Assembly (NCBI RefSeq): GCF_013373795.3
Contig: NZ_CP088022.1
Coordinates: forward strand, 2,294,001-2,358,000
Direction: 5' to 3'
From: Bradyrhizobium quebecense
GTDB taxonomy: Bacteria > Pseudomonadota > Alphaproteobacteria > Rhizobiales > Xanthobacteraceae
Length of the DNA stretch: 64,000 bases
Part shown: positions 32,294 to 40,705 of the stretch, piece by piece
Layout of the letters: each line of letters opens with the position of its first letter
Numbering within the stretch: the first letter of the stretch is position 1
Position numbers and translations under genes: made by a program
Notes under the pieces: generated by a model
Told to the model about the DNA's origin: nothing
The model's database searches: none
Seen by the model: only the letters and a program-made list of their open reading frames with translations

Positions 32294-32413
32294 GTGAGTC
32301 CTCAGGGATTCCCAAGCCAAAAAAATTCGCTCCGCCTGTGGATTGGAGGTTCGCCCCGCTGTTCACAGGCGAAGATTTTATTCGCCGTGGCGGATTGAAT
32401 TTTGGGGACTCAC
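32294..32413. repeat. 120-bp inverted-repeat (MITE-like) element
   Basis: The ends are GTGAGTCC (32294-32301) and its exact complement GGACTCAC (32406-32413). Inside, CGCCTGTG (from 32333) is inverted as CACAGGCG (about 32363), and short A-rich/CCGCC blocks recur in inverted orientation. No frame. It could be a small non-autonomous mobile element or a structured leader. Confidence 0.55.
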
Positions 32414-32527
32414 GTAGGCCTACGGGCAAAGTATGGATCAGGCATGTCAGAGGCGTGATGGTCGGGCGACAAAATCGCGGGCAAGCTGCGGCCGACTCAC
32501 ATCCTGTTCACACCCTTGCCGGGTTCC

Positions 32528-33421
32528 ATGACAGACCAGAAGCCTTCCACGCGGCCGCGCCTTGCGCCCGCCGGCCTGATGTTCCTCGCCATCACCTCGG
32601 TGGGCTGGGGGTTCAACTGGCCGTCCACCAAGTTCCTGCTCAGCGAGCTGCCGCCGCTGACCCTGCGCGGCACCACCGGCGTGATCGGCGCCGTGCTGCT
32701 GGCCGCCCTCGCGCTGCTCCGGGCGCAGAGCCTGCATGTCGAGGCCCGGCTGTGGCCGCGCCTCGTGCTGTATGCGGCGCTCAACGTCTCCGGCTGGATG
32801 GTGCTGATGGGGCTCGCGCTGTTGTGGCTGCCGGCGAGCGAGACCGCATTGATTGCCTACACCATGCCGGTCTGGGCCTCGCTGCTGGCCTGGCCGGTGC
32901 TCGGCGAGCGGCCGACGTGGCTTCGGACCATTGCGCTCGTGATGGCATTCGCCGGCCTTGCCGCGATCATGGGCGGCAACGGGATTTCCGCGAGCAAGGA
33001 CAAGCTGCCGGGAATCATCATGGCGCTCGGCGGCGCGTTCGGCTTTGCGCTCGGCACCGTGCTGGCGAAGAAATACCCGCTGGTGATGCCGCCGATCCCG
33101 GCCGCGGCCTGGCAGATCGGCCTCGGCTGCGTGCCGATCGCGATCATCGGCCTCCTGATCGAGACCACGCATCTCGATCGCGTCACGACGGTCGGCTGGT
33201 GGCTGCTGGTCTATTCGACGCTGATCCAGTTCTGCGTCGCCTATGTCGCGTGGTTTGCCGCGCTCGCCCGGCTGCCGGCCTCGGTGGCGGCGATCGGCAC
33301 CATGGCGGTGCCTGTGATCGGCGTGATTGCCTCCGCCGTCGCGCTGCACGAGCCGCTCGGGCCGACCCAGATCACAGCACTGCTGTTCACGCTGGCCGGC
33401 GTCGCGCTGGCGACGAGGTAA
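32528..33421 (+). CDS. DMT-superfamily (EamA) transporter (297 aa), paralogue 1
   Basis: Ten membrane segments in two EamA repeats. First repeat: LMFLAITSVGWGFNWPSTKF, LLSELPPLTLRGTTGVIGAV, then ALLWLPASETALIAYTMPVW, ASLLAWPVLGERPTWLRTIA (the P-V-L-G-E-R motif ends the repeat). Second repeat: GGAFGFALGTVLAKKYPLVM to AVPVIGVIASAVALHEPLGP. DMT exporters move metabolites or drugs; the substrate is unknown. ATG 32528 is four codons inside the longest ORF. Strikingly similar to the DMT gene at 36394, in both motif spacing and wording. Confidence 0.88.
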   Translation: MTDQKPSTRPRLAPAGLMFLAITSVGWGFNWPSTKFLLSELPPLTLRGTTGVIGAVLLAALALLRAQSLHVEARLWPRLVLYAALNVSGWMVLMGLALLWLPASETALIAYTMPVWASLLAWPVLGERPTWLRTIALVMAFAGLAAIMGGNGISASKDKLPGIIMALGGAFGFALGTVLAKKYPLVMPPIPAAAWQIGLGCVPIAIIGLLIETTHLDRVTTVGWWLLVYSTLIQFCVAYVAWFAALARLPASVAAIGTMAVPVIGVIASAVALHEPLGPTQITALLFTLAGVALATR

Positions 33422-33439
33422 GTCCCTTCTCCTTCAGCC

Positions 33440-33525
33440 CGTCATTGCGAGGCGCGGAGCGCCGCGGCAATCCATTGCCGCGACACGTGGCGAAATGGAT
33501 TGCTTCGCTTCGCTCGCAATGACGG
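33440..33525. repeat. REP-type palindrome
   Basis: GTCATTGCGAGG at one end and GCTCGCAATGAC at the other, with CAATCCATTGCCGCGACACG in the middle facing AAATGGATTGC. This 'CATTGCGAGG...CTCGCAATG' element is abundant in Rhizobiales. It lies between the DMT gene and the converging kinase gene. Confidence 0.85.
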
Positions 33526-33551
33526 AGGAGAGGGCAGAGAGCGGTCTCACG

Positions 33552-35789
33552 TCACTCGCCGAGCGCCTGCTGCAGCATGCTGGCGAGCTGCGCCTTGCGA
33601 TAAGGTTTTGCCAGCAGCAGCACGCCTTCGTCGAGGCGGCCGTGATGCACGATCGCGTTCTCGGTATAGCCCGAGGTGTAGAGCACCTTGAGGCCGGGCC
33701 GCCGCTTTCTCACTTCGTCTGCGAGCTGGCGGCCGTTCATGCCGCCGGGCATGATGACGTCGGTGAACAAGAGGTCGAACTTCTCGCCCTTGTCGACCAG
33801 CGCCAGCGCGGCGCGGGCGTCGGGCACGGCAATGGTCTTGTAGCCGAGGGCGCCGAGCTGTGTGACCACGTAGTTGCGCACCAGCTGGTCGTCTTCGACG
33901 ACCAGGATGACTTCGCTGCCGCGCCGCACCGGCTCCGGCGCAGGCGCCTCCACCTCGACCTGGCCGCGGGCAGGGGGCAGATAGAGCTTGATCGTGGTGC
34001 CGTGGCCTTCCTCGCTGTAGATCTTGATATGGCCGCCGGACTGCTTGACGAAGCCGTAGACCATGCTCATGCCGAGGCCGGAGCCCTTGCCGACCTCCTT
34101 GGTGGTGAAGAACGGCTCGAACACCTTGTCCTGCACTGCGTGCGACATGCCGGTGCCGGTGTCGCTGACCGCGAGCAGCACGTAACGGCCCGGCGTGATG
34201 TCGGGATTAACAGCCGCATAGGCGTCGTCGAGCACGATGTTGCTGGTCTCGAACAACAGCTTGCCGCCGTTCGGCATCGCGTCGCGGGAGTTGATCGCCA
34301 TGTTGAGCAGCGAATTGGCAAGCTGCGACGGATCGATATGAACGCTGGCGACATCGGGCGCGAGCACCTGATCGATCTCGATCTGCTCGCCCAGCGTCGG
34401 CCGCAGCAGCTTGGCGATATCGACCACGGTGCCGTTGATGTCGACGGTGCGCGGCTCCAGCGGCTGGCGGCGGGCGAACGCGAGCAGATGCTGGATCAGC
34501 TCGCGGCACCGCTCGGCGGCGCGGTCGATCAGCTCGGCGGTTTGCGCAAGCGTCGGCTGGCTGCGCAGGCTGTCGACCAGCGTCTCGGTGGTGCCGGTGA
34601 TGACCGTCAGCATGTTGTTGAAGTCGTGCGCGACGCCGCCGGTCAACTTGCCGATGGCGTCGAGCTTCTGCGCCTGCTGCAGCTTGTGCTCGGTTTCGCG
34701 CGAGGCGGTGATGTCGTGATAGATCAGCGCCGCGCCGGTGATGGTGCTGTCGTCGTCGCGCAACGGCCGGCCCGACACCACGAGGTGAATCGGAGGGGCG
34801 CCACGGACCGGCTTGGCGACGAATTCCAGCCCGTCGAATTCCTCGCCGCGCAGCGCCCTGGCCGACGGCATGTCGTCGGCCCGCATCGGCGTGACGCCGT
34901 CGGCCTCGAAGACGTTGCTGAGGTCGCGCAGCTGGCGGACCGTCATGCCCGGCTTGTAGCGCAGCATCTTCTCGGCGGCCGGGTTCGAGAGCAGCACGGT
35001 GCCGCTGGTGTCGATGACAAGCACCGCCTCCGCCATGCTGCGGAACGTGGTTTCCATCACCGAGGTCGAACGGCGGAGCTCTTCGAGCGCGGCGCCGAGA
35101 TCCTTGGTGCGTTCGGCCACCTTGCCTTCGAGCGACAGGTTGGTCGCCTTGGTGGCGCTGAGCGCGCCCTGCAGTTCGCGGCTGGCGCGCCGGGCCGCCA
35201 GCGTCAGTGCGACCGCGAGCAGCAGGATCATCACCACGCCGGCAAGGTCGACCGCCAGCAACAGCCGGCCATTGGTCTTCGACTGTTCGGTGCGAATCCC
35301 GAGCAGGCGGCGCTCCTCGGTGACCAGGCGGTCGAGCGCCGCACCGACCTTGTCCATCAGCGCGCGGCTCTCGCCCGCGGAGATCAGCGCCGCGGCGCCG
35401 GCCGTGTCGCCCGCCGTGCGCAACCTGATCAGTTCGGCACCGAGCGCAATGGCGCGCTCGACCTGTCCCTTGGTCCCCGCGATCAGTTGCGCCTCGTCCG
35501 GGGCCGACTTCAACGCAGCCATCAAATCGTCGAAGGCGGCGGTGAGGGTGGTGCTCTGCTCGCGAAACTCGTCGGCGAAGGAGGCATCGCCCGTCAGCGC
35601 GAACCCGCGCGCCGCGCTCTCGACGCCGCGCGGCAGCGAACGCGCATCCGAAATGCGCTTGAGGATGGCGAGTGCGTGATCGACCGAATCAATCTCGCTG
35701 CGCGACTTGACATCCAGCCCGATCGACGCCGCGCTGATGACGAGGAGGATCGCAAGGCCGCTGCCGAGGATGAGACGCTGGGAAGCCAT
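33552..35789 (-). CDS. CHASE3-type hybrid sensor histidine kinase/response regulator (745 aa)
   Basis: Domain order: N-terminal helix (LILGSGLAILLVISAASIGL), a CHASE3-like periplasmic region (about 30-165), second helix (LAVDLAGVVMILLLAVALTL), coil, PAS domain (about 240-360; SMAEAVLVIDTSGTVLLSNP), HisKA with the phospho-His near 386 in LTGGVAHDFNNMLTVITGTT, HATPase_c (PFFTTKEVGKGSGLGMSMVY), and a C-terminal receiver with Asp near 675 (LLFTDVIMPGGMNGRQLAD). It is transcribed after a single-domain response regulator (19-base gap). Signal unknown. Confidence 0.93.
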   Translation of the reverse strand: MASQRLILGSGLAILLVISAASIGLDVKSRSEIDSVDHALAILKRISDARSLPRGVESAARGFALTGDASFADEFREQSTTLTAAFDDLMAALKSAPDEAQLIAGTKGQVERAIALGAELIRLRTAGDTAGAAALISAGESRALMDKVGAALDRLVTEERRLLGIRTEQSKTNGRLLLAVDLAGVVMILLLAVALTLAARRASRELQGALSATKATNLSLEGKVAERTKDLGAALEELRRSTSVMETTFRSMAEAVLVIDTSGTVLLSNPAAEKMLRYKPGMTVRQLRDLSNVFEADGVTPMRADDMPSARALRGEEFDGLEFVAKPVRGAPPIHLVVSGRPLRDDDSTITGAALIYHDITASRETEHKLQQAQKLDAIGKLTGGVAHDFNNMLTVITGTTETLVDSLRSQPTLAQTAELIDRAAERCRELIQHLLAFARRQPLEPRTVDINGTVVDIAKLLRPTLGEQIEIDQVLAPDVASVHIDPSQLANSLLNMAINSRDAMPNGGKLLFETSNIVLDDAYAAVNPDITPGRYVLLAVSDTGTGMSHAVQDKVFEPFFTTKEVGKGSGLGMSMVYGFVKQSGGHIKIYSEEGHGTTIKLYLPPARGQVEVEAPAPEPVRRGSEVILVVEDDQLVRNYVVTQLGALGYKTIAVPDARAALALVDKGEKFDLLFTDVIMPGGMNGRQLADEVRKRRPGLKVLYTSGYTENAIVHHGRLDEGVLLLAKPYRKAQLASMLQQALGE

Positions 35790-35808
35790 CGACGATTAGT
35801 ACGAGCAA

Positions 35809-36213
35809 TTATTTGGAAAGACGAGCAGAAGGAGCGGACTTCGCAAGACATTCGTTAACGGCGGCAATCAGCGCCTGCGGGGTAAACGGCTTGCGCAGGC
35901 AGGCTGACGCGCCGAGTTCGATCGTCATCCGCAGGAAATCCGGCGCACGGTCGGCATTGGCGAAGGCATAGCCGGACATCGCGATCACGGGAATATCGGG
36001 CGCGCGCTCGTGGAAGACGCGGATCGCCTCGAAACCGCGCATATGCGGCATGAAGACGTCGACCAGCATGACGTCGAACGACGCTTTGTCCAGCGCGCGC
36101 ATGCCCGCTTCACCGCCATCCGCGACGGTGACGTCGAAGCCCTGGCGCTGCAGGCACACCTCGATGGCGACGCACACCATCGGGTCGTCATCGACCACGA
36201 GAACGCTCGGCAC
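35809..36213 (-). CDS. Single-domain response regulator (134 aa)
   Basis: Receiver domain only: VLVVDDDPMVCVAIEVCLQR (acidic pocket), the phospho-acceptor Asp52 in DVMLVDVFMPHMRG, Ser/Thr in VIAMSGYAFAN and the conserved Lys in ASACLRKPFTPQALIAAV. There is no output domain, so it probably relays phosphate to or from the hybrid kinase directly downstream. Confidence 0.93.
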   Translation of the reverse strand: MPSVLVVDDDPMVCVAIEVCLQRQGFDVTVADGGEAGMRALDKASFDVMLVDVFMPHMRGFEAIRVFHERAPDIPVIAMSGYAFANADRAPDFLRMTIELGASACLRKPFTPQALIAAVNECLAKSAPSARLSK

Positions 36214-36393
36214 GATGCATCCTCTATCTGCGGCCTCGCGTGCCGGCGACTCGCTTGGCCCGTCTGCCGATTAAGGCGGAACCTCGACGGAAAGTCTGTA
36301 TCATAGAATGCATATGGTGTTTGCTGACAAGCAGATTTCCAGCTAGCCCTGATACCATCACTTGCATTTGTCCGCCCACATTACGACGGGTCC

Positions 36394-37269
36394 ATGACCC
36401 CAGTTCCAGTTGCAGGCCGCGCCCCGCTGTCACCGCTCGGCCTCGGATTCCTGGTGGTCGCATCGACCGGCTGGGGTCTCAATTTCCCGATCATGAAGTT
36501 CCTTCTCACGGAGTGGCCGCCGCTGTCGTCGCGCGGGCTCTGCGGCGTGGTCGGCGCGATCGCACTCGGTCTGGTGGCGGTCGCACGCGGACAACCGCTG
36601 CGCGTACCTGACGGCATGTGGACGCGGCTTGCGCTGGTGTCGACGCTTTCGATCGGCGGCTGGGTCGCGTCGATGGGCTTGGCGCTGATCTGGCTGCGGG
36701 CCAGCGAGGCAGCCGTGCTCGGGATCTCGATTCCGGTGTGGGTCGCGCTGGTGGCCTGGCCGGTGCTCGGCGAGCGCGTGTCGCTGCCGCGTGCGCTCGC
36801 GCTTGGCGTGGCGCTTGCCGGCATCGCCGCACTGATCGGCGGTGGCGGTCTTGACGCGAGCCTCGGCAAGTTGCCGGGCATCCTGTTCGCGCTCGCGGGC
36901 GCGCTCTGCGTCGGGCTTGGCACGGTGCTGACCAAGTTCTTCAAGCTCGCAATGCCGCCGCTGTCGCTCGCGGCCTGGCAGCTCGCGATCGCCGGCGTCC
37001 TGATCGAGCAGCCGCAGCTTGCTGCGCTGTCGCAGTTCGGCTGGGCGTCGATGATCTACATGACGCTGATCCAGTTCTGCCTTTGCTATGTCTGCTGGTT
37101 CGCGGCGCTGGAGCGGCTGCCCGCGGCGACCGCGTCGATCGGCACGCTGCTGGTGCCTGTCGTCGGCGTGCTGGCGGCCGCGGCCATGCTTCGCGAGCCA
37201 CTCAGCACGAGCGACATCGCGGCGCTCGTGGTGACGTTCGCAGCCGTCGCGGTGGCGTTGCGGACATGA
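36394..37269 (+). CDS. DMT-superfamily (EamA) transporter (291 aa), paralogue 2
   Basis: Same two-repeat EamA layout as the gene at 32528: LGFLVVASTGWGLNFPIMKF, LLTEWPPLSSRGLCGVVGAI, ISIPVWVALVAWPVLGERVS, GALCVGLGTVLTKFFKLAMP, then YMTLIQFCLCYVCWFAALER (compare YSTLIQFCVAYVAWFAALAR in paralogue 1) and the closing MLREPLSTSDIAALVVTFAA. The match runs the whole length, so the pair are duplicates, with the kinase operon between them. ATG 36394. Substrate unknown. Confidence 0.88.
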   Translation: MTPVPVAGRAPLSPLGLGFLVVASTGWGLNFPIMKFLLTEWPPLSSRGLCGVVGAIALGLVAVARGQPLRVPDGMWTRLALVSTLSIGGWVASMGLALIWLRASEAAVLGISIPVWVALVAWPVLGERVSLPRALALGVALAGIAALIGGGGLDASLGKLPGILFALAGALCVGLGTVLTKFFKLAMPPLSLAAWQLAIAGVLIEQPQLAALSQFGWASMIYMTLIQFCLCYVCWFAALERLPAATASIGTLLVPVVGVLAAAAMLREPLSTSDIAALVVTFAAVAVALRT

Positions 37270-37282
37270 GACTTGCACACAT

Positions 37283-37310
37283 GAAAAAGGGCGGCGTTGC
37301 CGCCGCCCTT
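37283..37310 (-). terminator. Rho-independent terminator for the glycine-rich gene
   Basis: On the minus strand AAGGGCGGCG-GCAA-CGCCGCCC is followed by TTTTTC. Perfect 10-bp stem, four-base loop. It lies about 20 bases past the stop of the minus-strand gene and between convergent genes. Confidence 0.85.
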
Positions 37311-37332
37311 CGCCAACTCAGGCATTGAGGCG

Positions 37333-37920
37333 TTACGGGCAGGGGTGCCGCAGGCCGTCAAAGCCGAGATAGGTGCCCGAACCCGGGTCGTACGACCTGT
37401 AGCGCTGCGCGCAGTAGCTCGCGTCGCCGCCCGGGGCGGCCTCCACGGCGACAGGCGCACTGTCGTCGTAATAGCCGTAGCTGTCGTCATAATAGCCGTA
37501 TCCGGGGCCATAACCGCCGTAATACGCGCCCGAGGCGAGCGCTCCGCCGACGACTGCGCCCGCAACCGCGCCCGGCCAGAAGCCGCCGCCGCCACGGTGA
37601 TAACCGCCGTGCCAGCCGCCACCGCCGCCGCGCCAACCACCGCCGCCGCCACCGGCCCACTGGCCGCCGCCACCACCGCCATGCCAGCCACCGCCCCCGC
37701 CGCCCATCGCAGCACCACGGCCGCCGCCAAAGCCACCACCGCCGCCGCCGCCGCCGACATGGCCACCGCCACCGCCACCGCCGCCGCCGCGCGCACCACC
37801 GCCACCGCCCATCGCGCCCATCTGTGCGGCAGACTGGGCGAACGAGACGGTCGGCGCCACAGCCAACGGCAGCGCAAGCGCCAGCGCCGCGGCGGTGCTC
37901 AGAACCTTCATATTGATCAT
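37333..37920 (-). CDS. Secreted glycine-rich protein with BA14K-like C-terminus (195 aa)
   Basis: The start at 37920 has GGAG upstream. A signal peptide (AAALALALPLAVAPTVSFAQ) leads to some 90 residues made largely of Gly runs broken by His/Trp (GGGWHGGGGGGQWAGGGGGG), then Pro/Gly with AVAGAVVGGALASGAYYGGY (a possible membrane or glycine-zipper segment), Tyr/Asp repeats (YGYYDDSYGYYDDS) and the end YCAQRYRSYDPGSGTYLGFD, then GLRHPCP, a BA14K-type lectin-like tail. Surface or envelope protein. Codon composition reflects the Gly repeats. Confidence 0.82.
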   Translation of the reverse strand: MINMKVLSTAAALALALPLAVAPTVSFAQSAAQMGAMGGGGGARGGGGGGGGGHVGGGGGGGGFGGGRGAAMGGGGGGWHGGGGGGQWAGGGGGGWRGGGGGWHGGYHRGGGGFWPGAVAGAVVGGALASGAYYGGYGPGYGYYDDSYGYYDDSAPVAVEAAPGGDASYCAQRYRSYDPGSGTYLGFDGLRHPCP

Positions 37921-38183
37921 TTTGGACTCCATTGAATCGGACAATGTCTAACCATCTCTGTGGTCGGACGTTCCTGCGCTCGACATTGATTGTCCGTCAT
38001 CTTTGCTTGACCGGCGGCGCATGTATGGCGGGTGAACAAAACTCCCCGTGACCGCGTCATTTGGTCGCCAAAGGGCCCGTCACCCGGCCTATTCCGGGAG
38101 TGCCGGGCTACCTTGGCGGCGGCTGGACATTTGGAGATTCAGGTGGCATCAGAGCCGGACTGCCTCGAACCGACCGGCCACGC
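37921..38183. other. Divergent promoter region
   Basis: The region serves the minus-strand glycine-rich gene and the plus-strand NDUFA12-like gene. The AT-richer GACATTGATTGTCCGTCATC (about 37981) may be promoter DNA. An in-frame extension of the NDUFA12-like gene (from 38061) reads protein-like for a few codons but lacks a ribosome-binding site. Confidence 0.4.
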
Positions 38184-38594
38184 ATGAAACAATTCCTGCT
38201 GAAATTCTTCACCTGGTGGAACGGCCAGACCTTTGGCACGCAATTGTGGACCTCGCGCTACGGCGAGCTGGTCGGCGAGGACGAGCAGGGCAATCGCTAC
38301 TACCGGACCAAGGGCGGCGAGATCGATCCGACGCTGCATTTCGAGCGCCGCTGGGTGGTCTATAACGGCTATGCCGAAGCGTCCCGGATCCCGGCCGGCT
38401 GGCACGGCTGGCTGCATCACACGGTTGATGTGCCCCCGACCGAGGAGACGTACGCGCCGCGGGAATGGGAAAAGCCGCATCTTCCGAACATGACCGGCAC
38501 CGCGCAGGCTTACCGTCCGTCCGGCTCGACGCTGGCGAGCGGCCGCCGCCCCAAGGCGACCGGCGACTATCACGCCTGGACGCCCGGAAGCTGA
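38184..38594 (+). CDS. NADH:ubiquinone oxidoreductase subunit NDUFA12-like (136 aa)
   Basis: Homologue of the mitochondrial B17.2/NDUFA12 accessory subunit, present in alphaproteobacterial complex I. Recognised from KFFTWWNGQTFGTQLWTSRY, GELVGEDEQGNRYYRTKGGE, RRWVVYNGYAEASRIPAGWH, GWLHHTVDVPPTEETYAPRE and PHLPNMTGTAQAYRPSGS. ATG 38184. In related genomes this gene usually sits beside the DUF2155 gene and aat; here they are 8.5 kb apart (47,078), so the intervening genes look inserted. Confidence 0.92.
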   Translation: MKQFLLKFFTWWNGQTFGTQLWTSRYGELVGEDEQGNRYYRTKGGEIDPTLHFERRWVVYNGYAEASRIPAGWHGWLHHTVDVPPTEETYAPREWEKPHLPNMTGTAQAYRPSGSTLASGRRPKATGDYHAWTPGS

Positions 38595-38903
38595 GCTTCA
38601 CGCATTGTTGTTTCTGCCGAGCGTGTGCGTAACGCCGCGCGTGCAGCGCACGCGCGCCTGTGGACAACGGTAACAGCGGGGACAGGTGCGCCGCATCCCA
38701 TGCTGGCCGCTTGCGCCGGGCATGTCTTCGCGGCTCAATGAAGCCATCCTACGGAGATGGGAGACCATCGCGTCGGATCGGGCTCCAGATCGCGACTGTC
38801 CCGATGTGCAGCGGCCTCCGAGTTGGATGCGGCCGGGAGATAGGCCCCCGGTGCAGACGTCCTGAAATCGCCCGCAAATGTGAGGCTGCCGTGAGACAGG
38901 AAG
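38595..38903. other. Intergenic region ending in an orphan terminator, possible RNA gene
   Basis: No coding frame with a ribosome-binding site. The plus-strand terminator at 38904-38936 is 310 bases from the nearest plus-strand stop, so it may close a short untranslated transcript in this stretch. CATCCTACGGAGATGGGAGA (about 38747) followed by GC-rich paired segments is suggestive only. Confidence 0.3.
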
Positions 38904-38936
38904 GGCCGCTCGGGAAACCGGGCGGCCTTTTTCTTT
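38904..38936 (+). terminator. Rho-independent terminator
   Basis: GGCCGCTCGG-GAAA-CCGGGCGGCC (one G-T pair) followed by TTTTTCTTTG. GNRA tetraloop, 10-bp stem. It lies 15 bases from the stop of the convergent DJ-1/PfpI gene. Confidence 0.8.
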
Positions 38937-38950
38937 GTCTCACGATCGGG

Positions 38951-39637
38951 TCAGGACAGCCGTGCCGCAGCGCGGCTCATCAATTCGCCCCGGCGCGCAT
39001 GTGCCGGTCCCATCCGCTCCTTCATGAAGGCGAGGATCTCGGCCGGTGCGGTATCGGGCGAGCCGGCATTGAACGGCGGGGCCGGGTTGTATTCGAGCCT
39101 GAGCTGGATCGCTTCCGCGGTCTTGCGATCGACGAGCTCGGACACCAGCGTCAGCGCGAAATCGATGCCGGCGGTGACGCCGCCGCCGGTGAAACGGTTG
39201 CGGTCGACGCAGACGCGCGTCTTGGTCGGGATGGCTCCGAAGCCCGCCAGGAAATCGATCGCACTCCAATGCGTGGTGGCGCGATAACCCTTCAGCAGAC
39301 CGGCGGCGCCGAGCACCAGCGAGCCCGTGCAGACCGACGTGACGTATTTCGCTCCCTCGGCCTGCTTGCGCAGGAAGGCGAGCACCTCCGCGTCGCCGAC
39401 CATGTCGTCGGTGCCGAACCCGCCGGGCACGCAGATCACGTCGAGCTGCGGGCAGTCGGCAAAGGTCGTGGTCGGCGTCAGGACCATGACGGAGTCGGTC
39501 GGAACTGGTTCGATCCGTTTCCAGATCAGATGCACATTGGCGCCGGGAACCGAGGAGAACACCTGCAACGGACCGGTCAGGTCGAGCTGGGTCACCTTCG
39601 GGAAGACGAGCAATCCAATCTGCAGGGGTTCGGACAT
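38951..39637 (-). CDS. DJ-1/PfpI family protein, isonitrile hydratase-like (228 aa)
   Basis: Glutamine-amidotransferase-like DJ-1/PfpI fold. LQIGLLVFPKVTQLDLTGPL starts it, DVICVPGGFGTDDMVGDAEV precedes the nucleophile elbow YVTSVCTGSLVLGAAGLLKG (Cys in V-C-T-G), then RATTHWSAIDFLAGFGA and TGGGVTAGIDFALTLVSELV. This is the InhA/ThiJ-like subgroup that includes isonitrile hydratase of Pseudomonas. ATG 39637 has GGAGACCTCCG upstream. It is divergent from a GlxA-type regulator containing the same domain. Confidence 0.85.
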   Translation of the reverse strand: MSEPLQIGLLVFPKVTQLDLTGPLQVFSSVPGANVHLIWKRIEPVPTDSVMVLTPTTTFADCPQLDVICVPGGFGTDDMVGDAEVLAFLRKQAEGAKYVTSVCTGSLVLGAAGLLKGYRATTHWSAIDFLAGFGAIPTKTRVCVDRNRFTGGGVTAGIDFALTLVSELVDRKTAEAIQLRLEYNPAPPFNAGSPDTAPAEILAFMKERMGPAHARRGELMSRAAARLS

Positions 39638-39766
39638 CGGAGGTCTCCAAATAGCGCTTGACGAAACCACGATGCCATGGTGGCCTCATGTCTTAAATGG
39701 CGTAATTCCCTCGTTTTCGGACGTCGACGCCATCTCCGGGCATTCGGCATTGCGAGGATTTGGCAG

Positions 39767-40705
39767 ATGATAGGCATCCTGATCTTTCCCGACTTCCAGC
39801 TGCTCGATGCGGCCGGCCCAATCGCGGCGTTCGAGATCGCGGCGCGCTTCGCCAACAACCCGCCGGCGATCAAGACGATCGCGGTGAAGGCCGGGCCGGT
39901 GCGCTCTTCGTCCGGCGTCGAGATGCTGGCGCGCGGCCTCAAGCCGTCGGCGGCGATCACAACGCTGATCGTCGCGGGCGGCAACGGCGTGCGCACGCCG
40001 GCGACCTGTCCGATCACGCTGTCATTCGTGCGGCGGATGGCGAGCCGCGGCATCCGCGTCGCCAGCGTCTGCTCGGGCGCCTATGTGCTGGCCGAGGCCG
40101 GCCTGCTCGACGGCCGCCGCGCCACCACGCATTGGCAGCGCACGCCGCATTTCGTGAAGACCTATCCGAAGGTCAAGCTCGAGCCGGACCAGATCTTCGT
40201 CCGCGACGGCAACATCTGGAGCTCGGCCGGAATCACCGCCGGCATCGACCTCGCACTCGCCATGATCACCGAAGACTACGGCGACGAGGTCGCGCAGAGC
40301 ACCGCGCGGCAGCTCGTGCTGTATCATCGGCGCAGCGGCGGGCAGTCGCAGTTTTCCTCGCTGCTGGAATTGAAGGCGCCGAACGGCCGGTTCGGGCCGC
40401 TGCTCGCCTGGGCGCGCGAGCATCTCGATGCGCCGCTGACGGTCGAGGACCTCGCCGACAAGGCCGGGATGAGCTCGCGGCATTTCACCCGCGCCTTCAT
40501 CGCGGAGACCGGCACCACGCCATCGAAAGCGGTCGAACGGTTGAGGATCGAAGTCGCGCGGCAACGCGTGCAGTCGTCGGGCGAGGCGATCGAGCGCGTC
40601 GCCGAGATCACCGGCTTCCGCGATCCCGAGCGGATGCGCCGCGCCTTCATCCGCGCCTTCGGCCAGCCGCCGCAATCGCTGCGCCGGGCATCGCGCGCGG
40701 AGTAG
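39767..40705 (+). CDS. GlxA-type AraC-family regulator with DJ-1/PfpI domain (312 aa)
   Basis: Residues 1-170 form a DJ-1/PfpI domain (IGILIFPDFQLLDAAGPIAA, VASVCSGAYVLAEAGLLDGR with the elbow Cys, RRATTHWQRTPHFVKTYPKV). Residues 215-305 are an AraC double helix-turn-helix: ARQHLDAPLTVEDLADKAGM-like REHLDAPLTVEDLADKAGMS, SRHFTRAFIAETGTTPSKAV, ERVAEITGFRDPERMRRAFI. GlxA family regulators control amine and amino-acid catabolism. The last 33 bases are repeated at 41961. ATG 39767. It probably regulates the divergent DJ-1 gene. Confidence 0.9.
   Translation: MIGILIFPDFQLLDAAGPIAAFEIAARFANNPPAIKTIAVKAGPVRSSSGVEMLARGLKPSAAITTLIVAGGNGVRTPATCPITLSFVRRMASRGIRVASVCSGAYVLAEAGLLDGRRATTHWQRTPHFVKTYPKVKLEPDQIFVRDGNIWSSAGITAGIDLALAMITEDYGDEVAQSTARQLVLYHRRSGGQSQFSSLLELKAPNGRFGPLLAWAREHLDAPLTVEDLADKAGMSSRHFTRAFIAETGTTPSKAVERLRIEVARQRVQSSGEAIERVAEITGFRDPERMRRAFIRAFGQPPQSLRRASRAE

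Larger units (their letters stand above)
31696..32527. other. Long intergenic region upstream of nrdJ
   Basis: 832 bases between the divergent nrdJ and DMT-transporter genes. No credible coding frame: those present are short extensions of antisense frames. I looked for a cobalamin riboswitch core and found none. It holds a possible NrdR box (32226-32239) and a 120-bp inverted-repeat element (32294-32413). About 31,700-32,190 shows nothing I can name. Confidence 0.6.

Noticed and set aside
33327..35858. 843-codon plus-strand frame over the hybrid kinase
   Set aside because: It is antisense to a gene with complete histidine-kinase motifs; the product is Arg/Ala/Gln-rich filler.
37086..37877. 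Ala/Val-rich minus-strand frame over the glycine-rich gene
   Set aside because: It is out of frame with the gene that has a signal peptide, ribosome-binding site and terminator.
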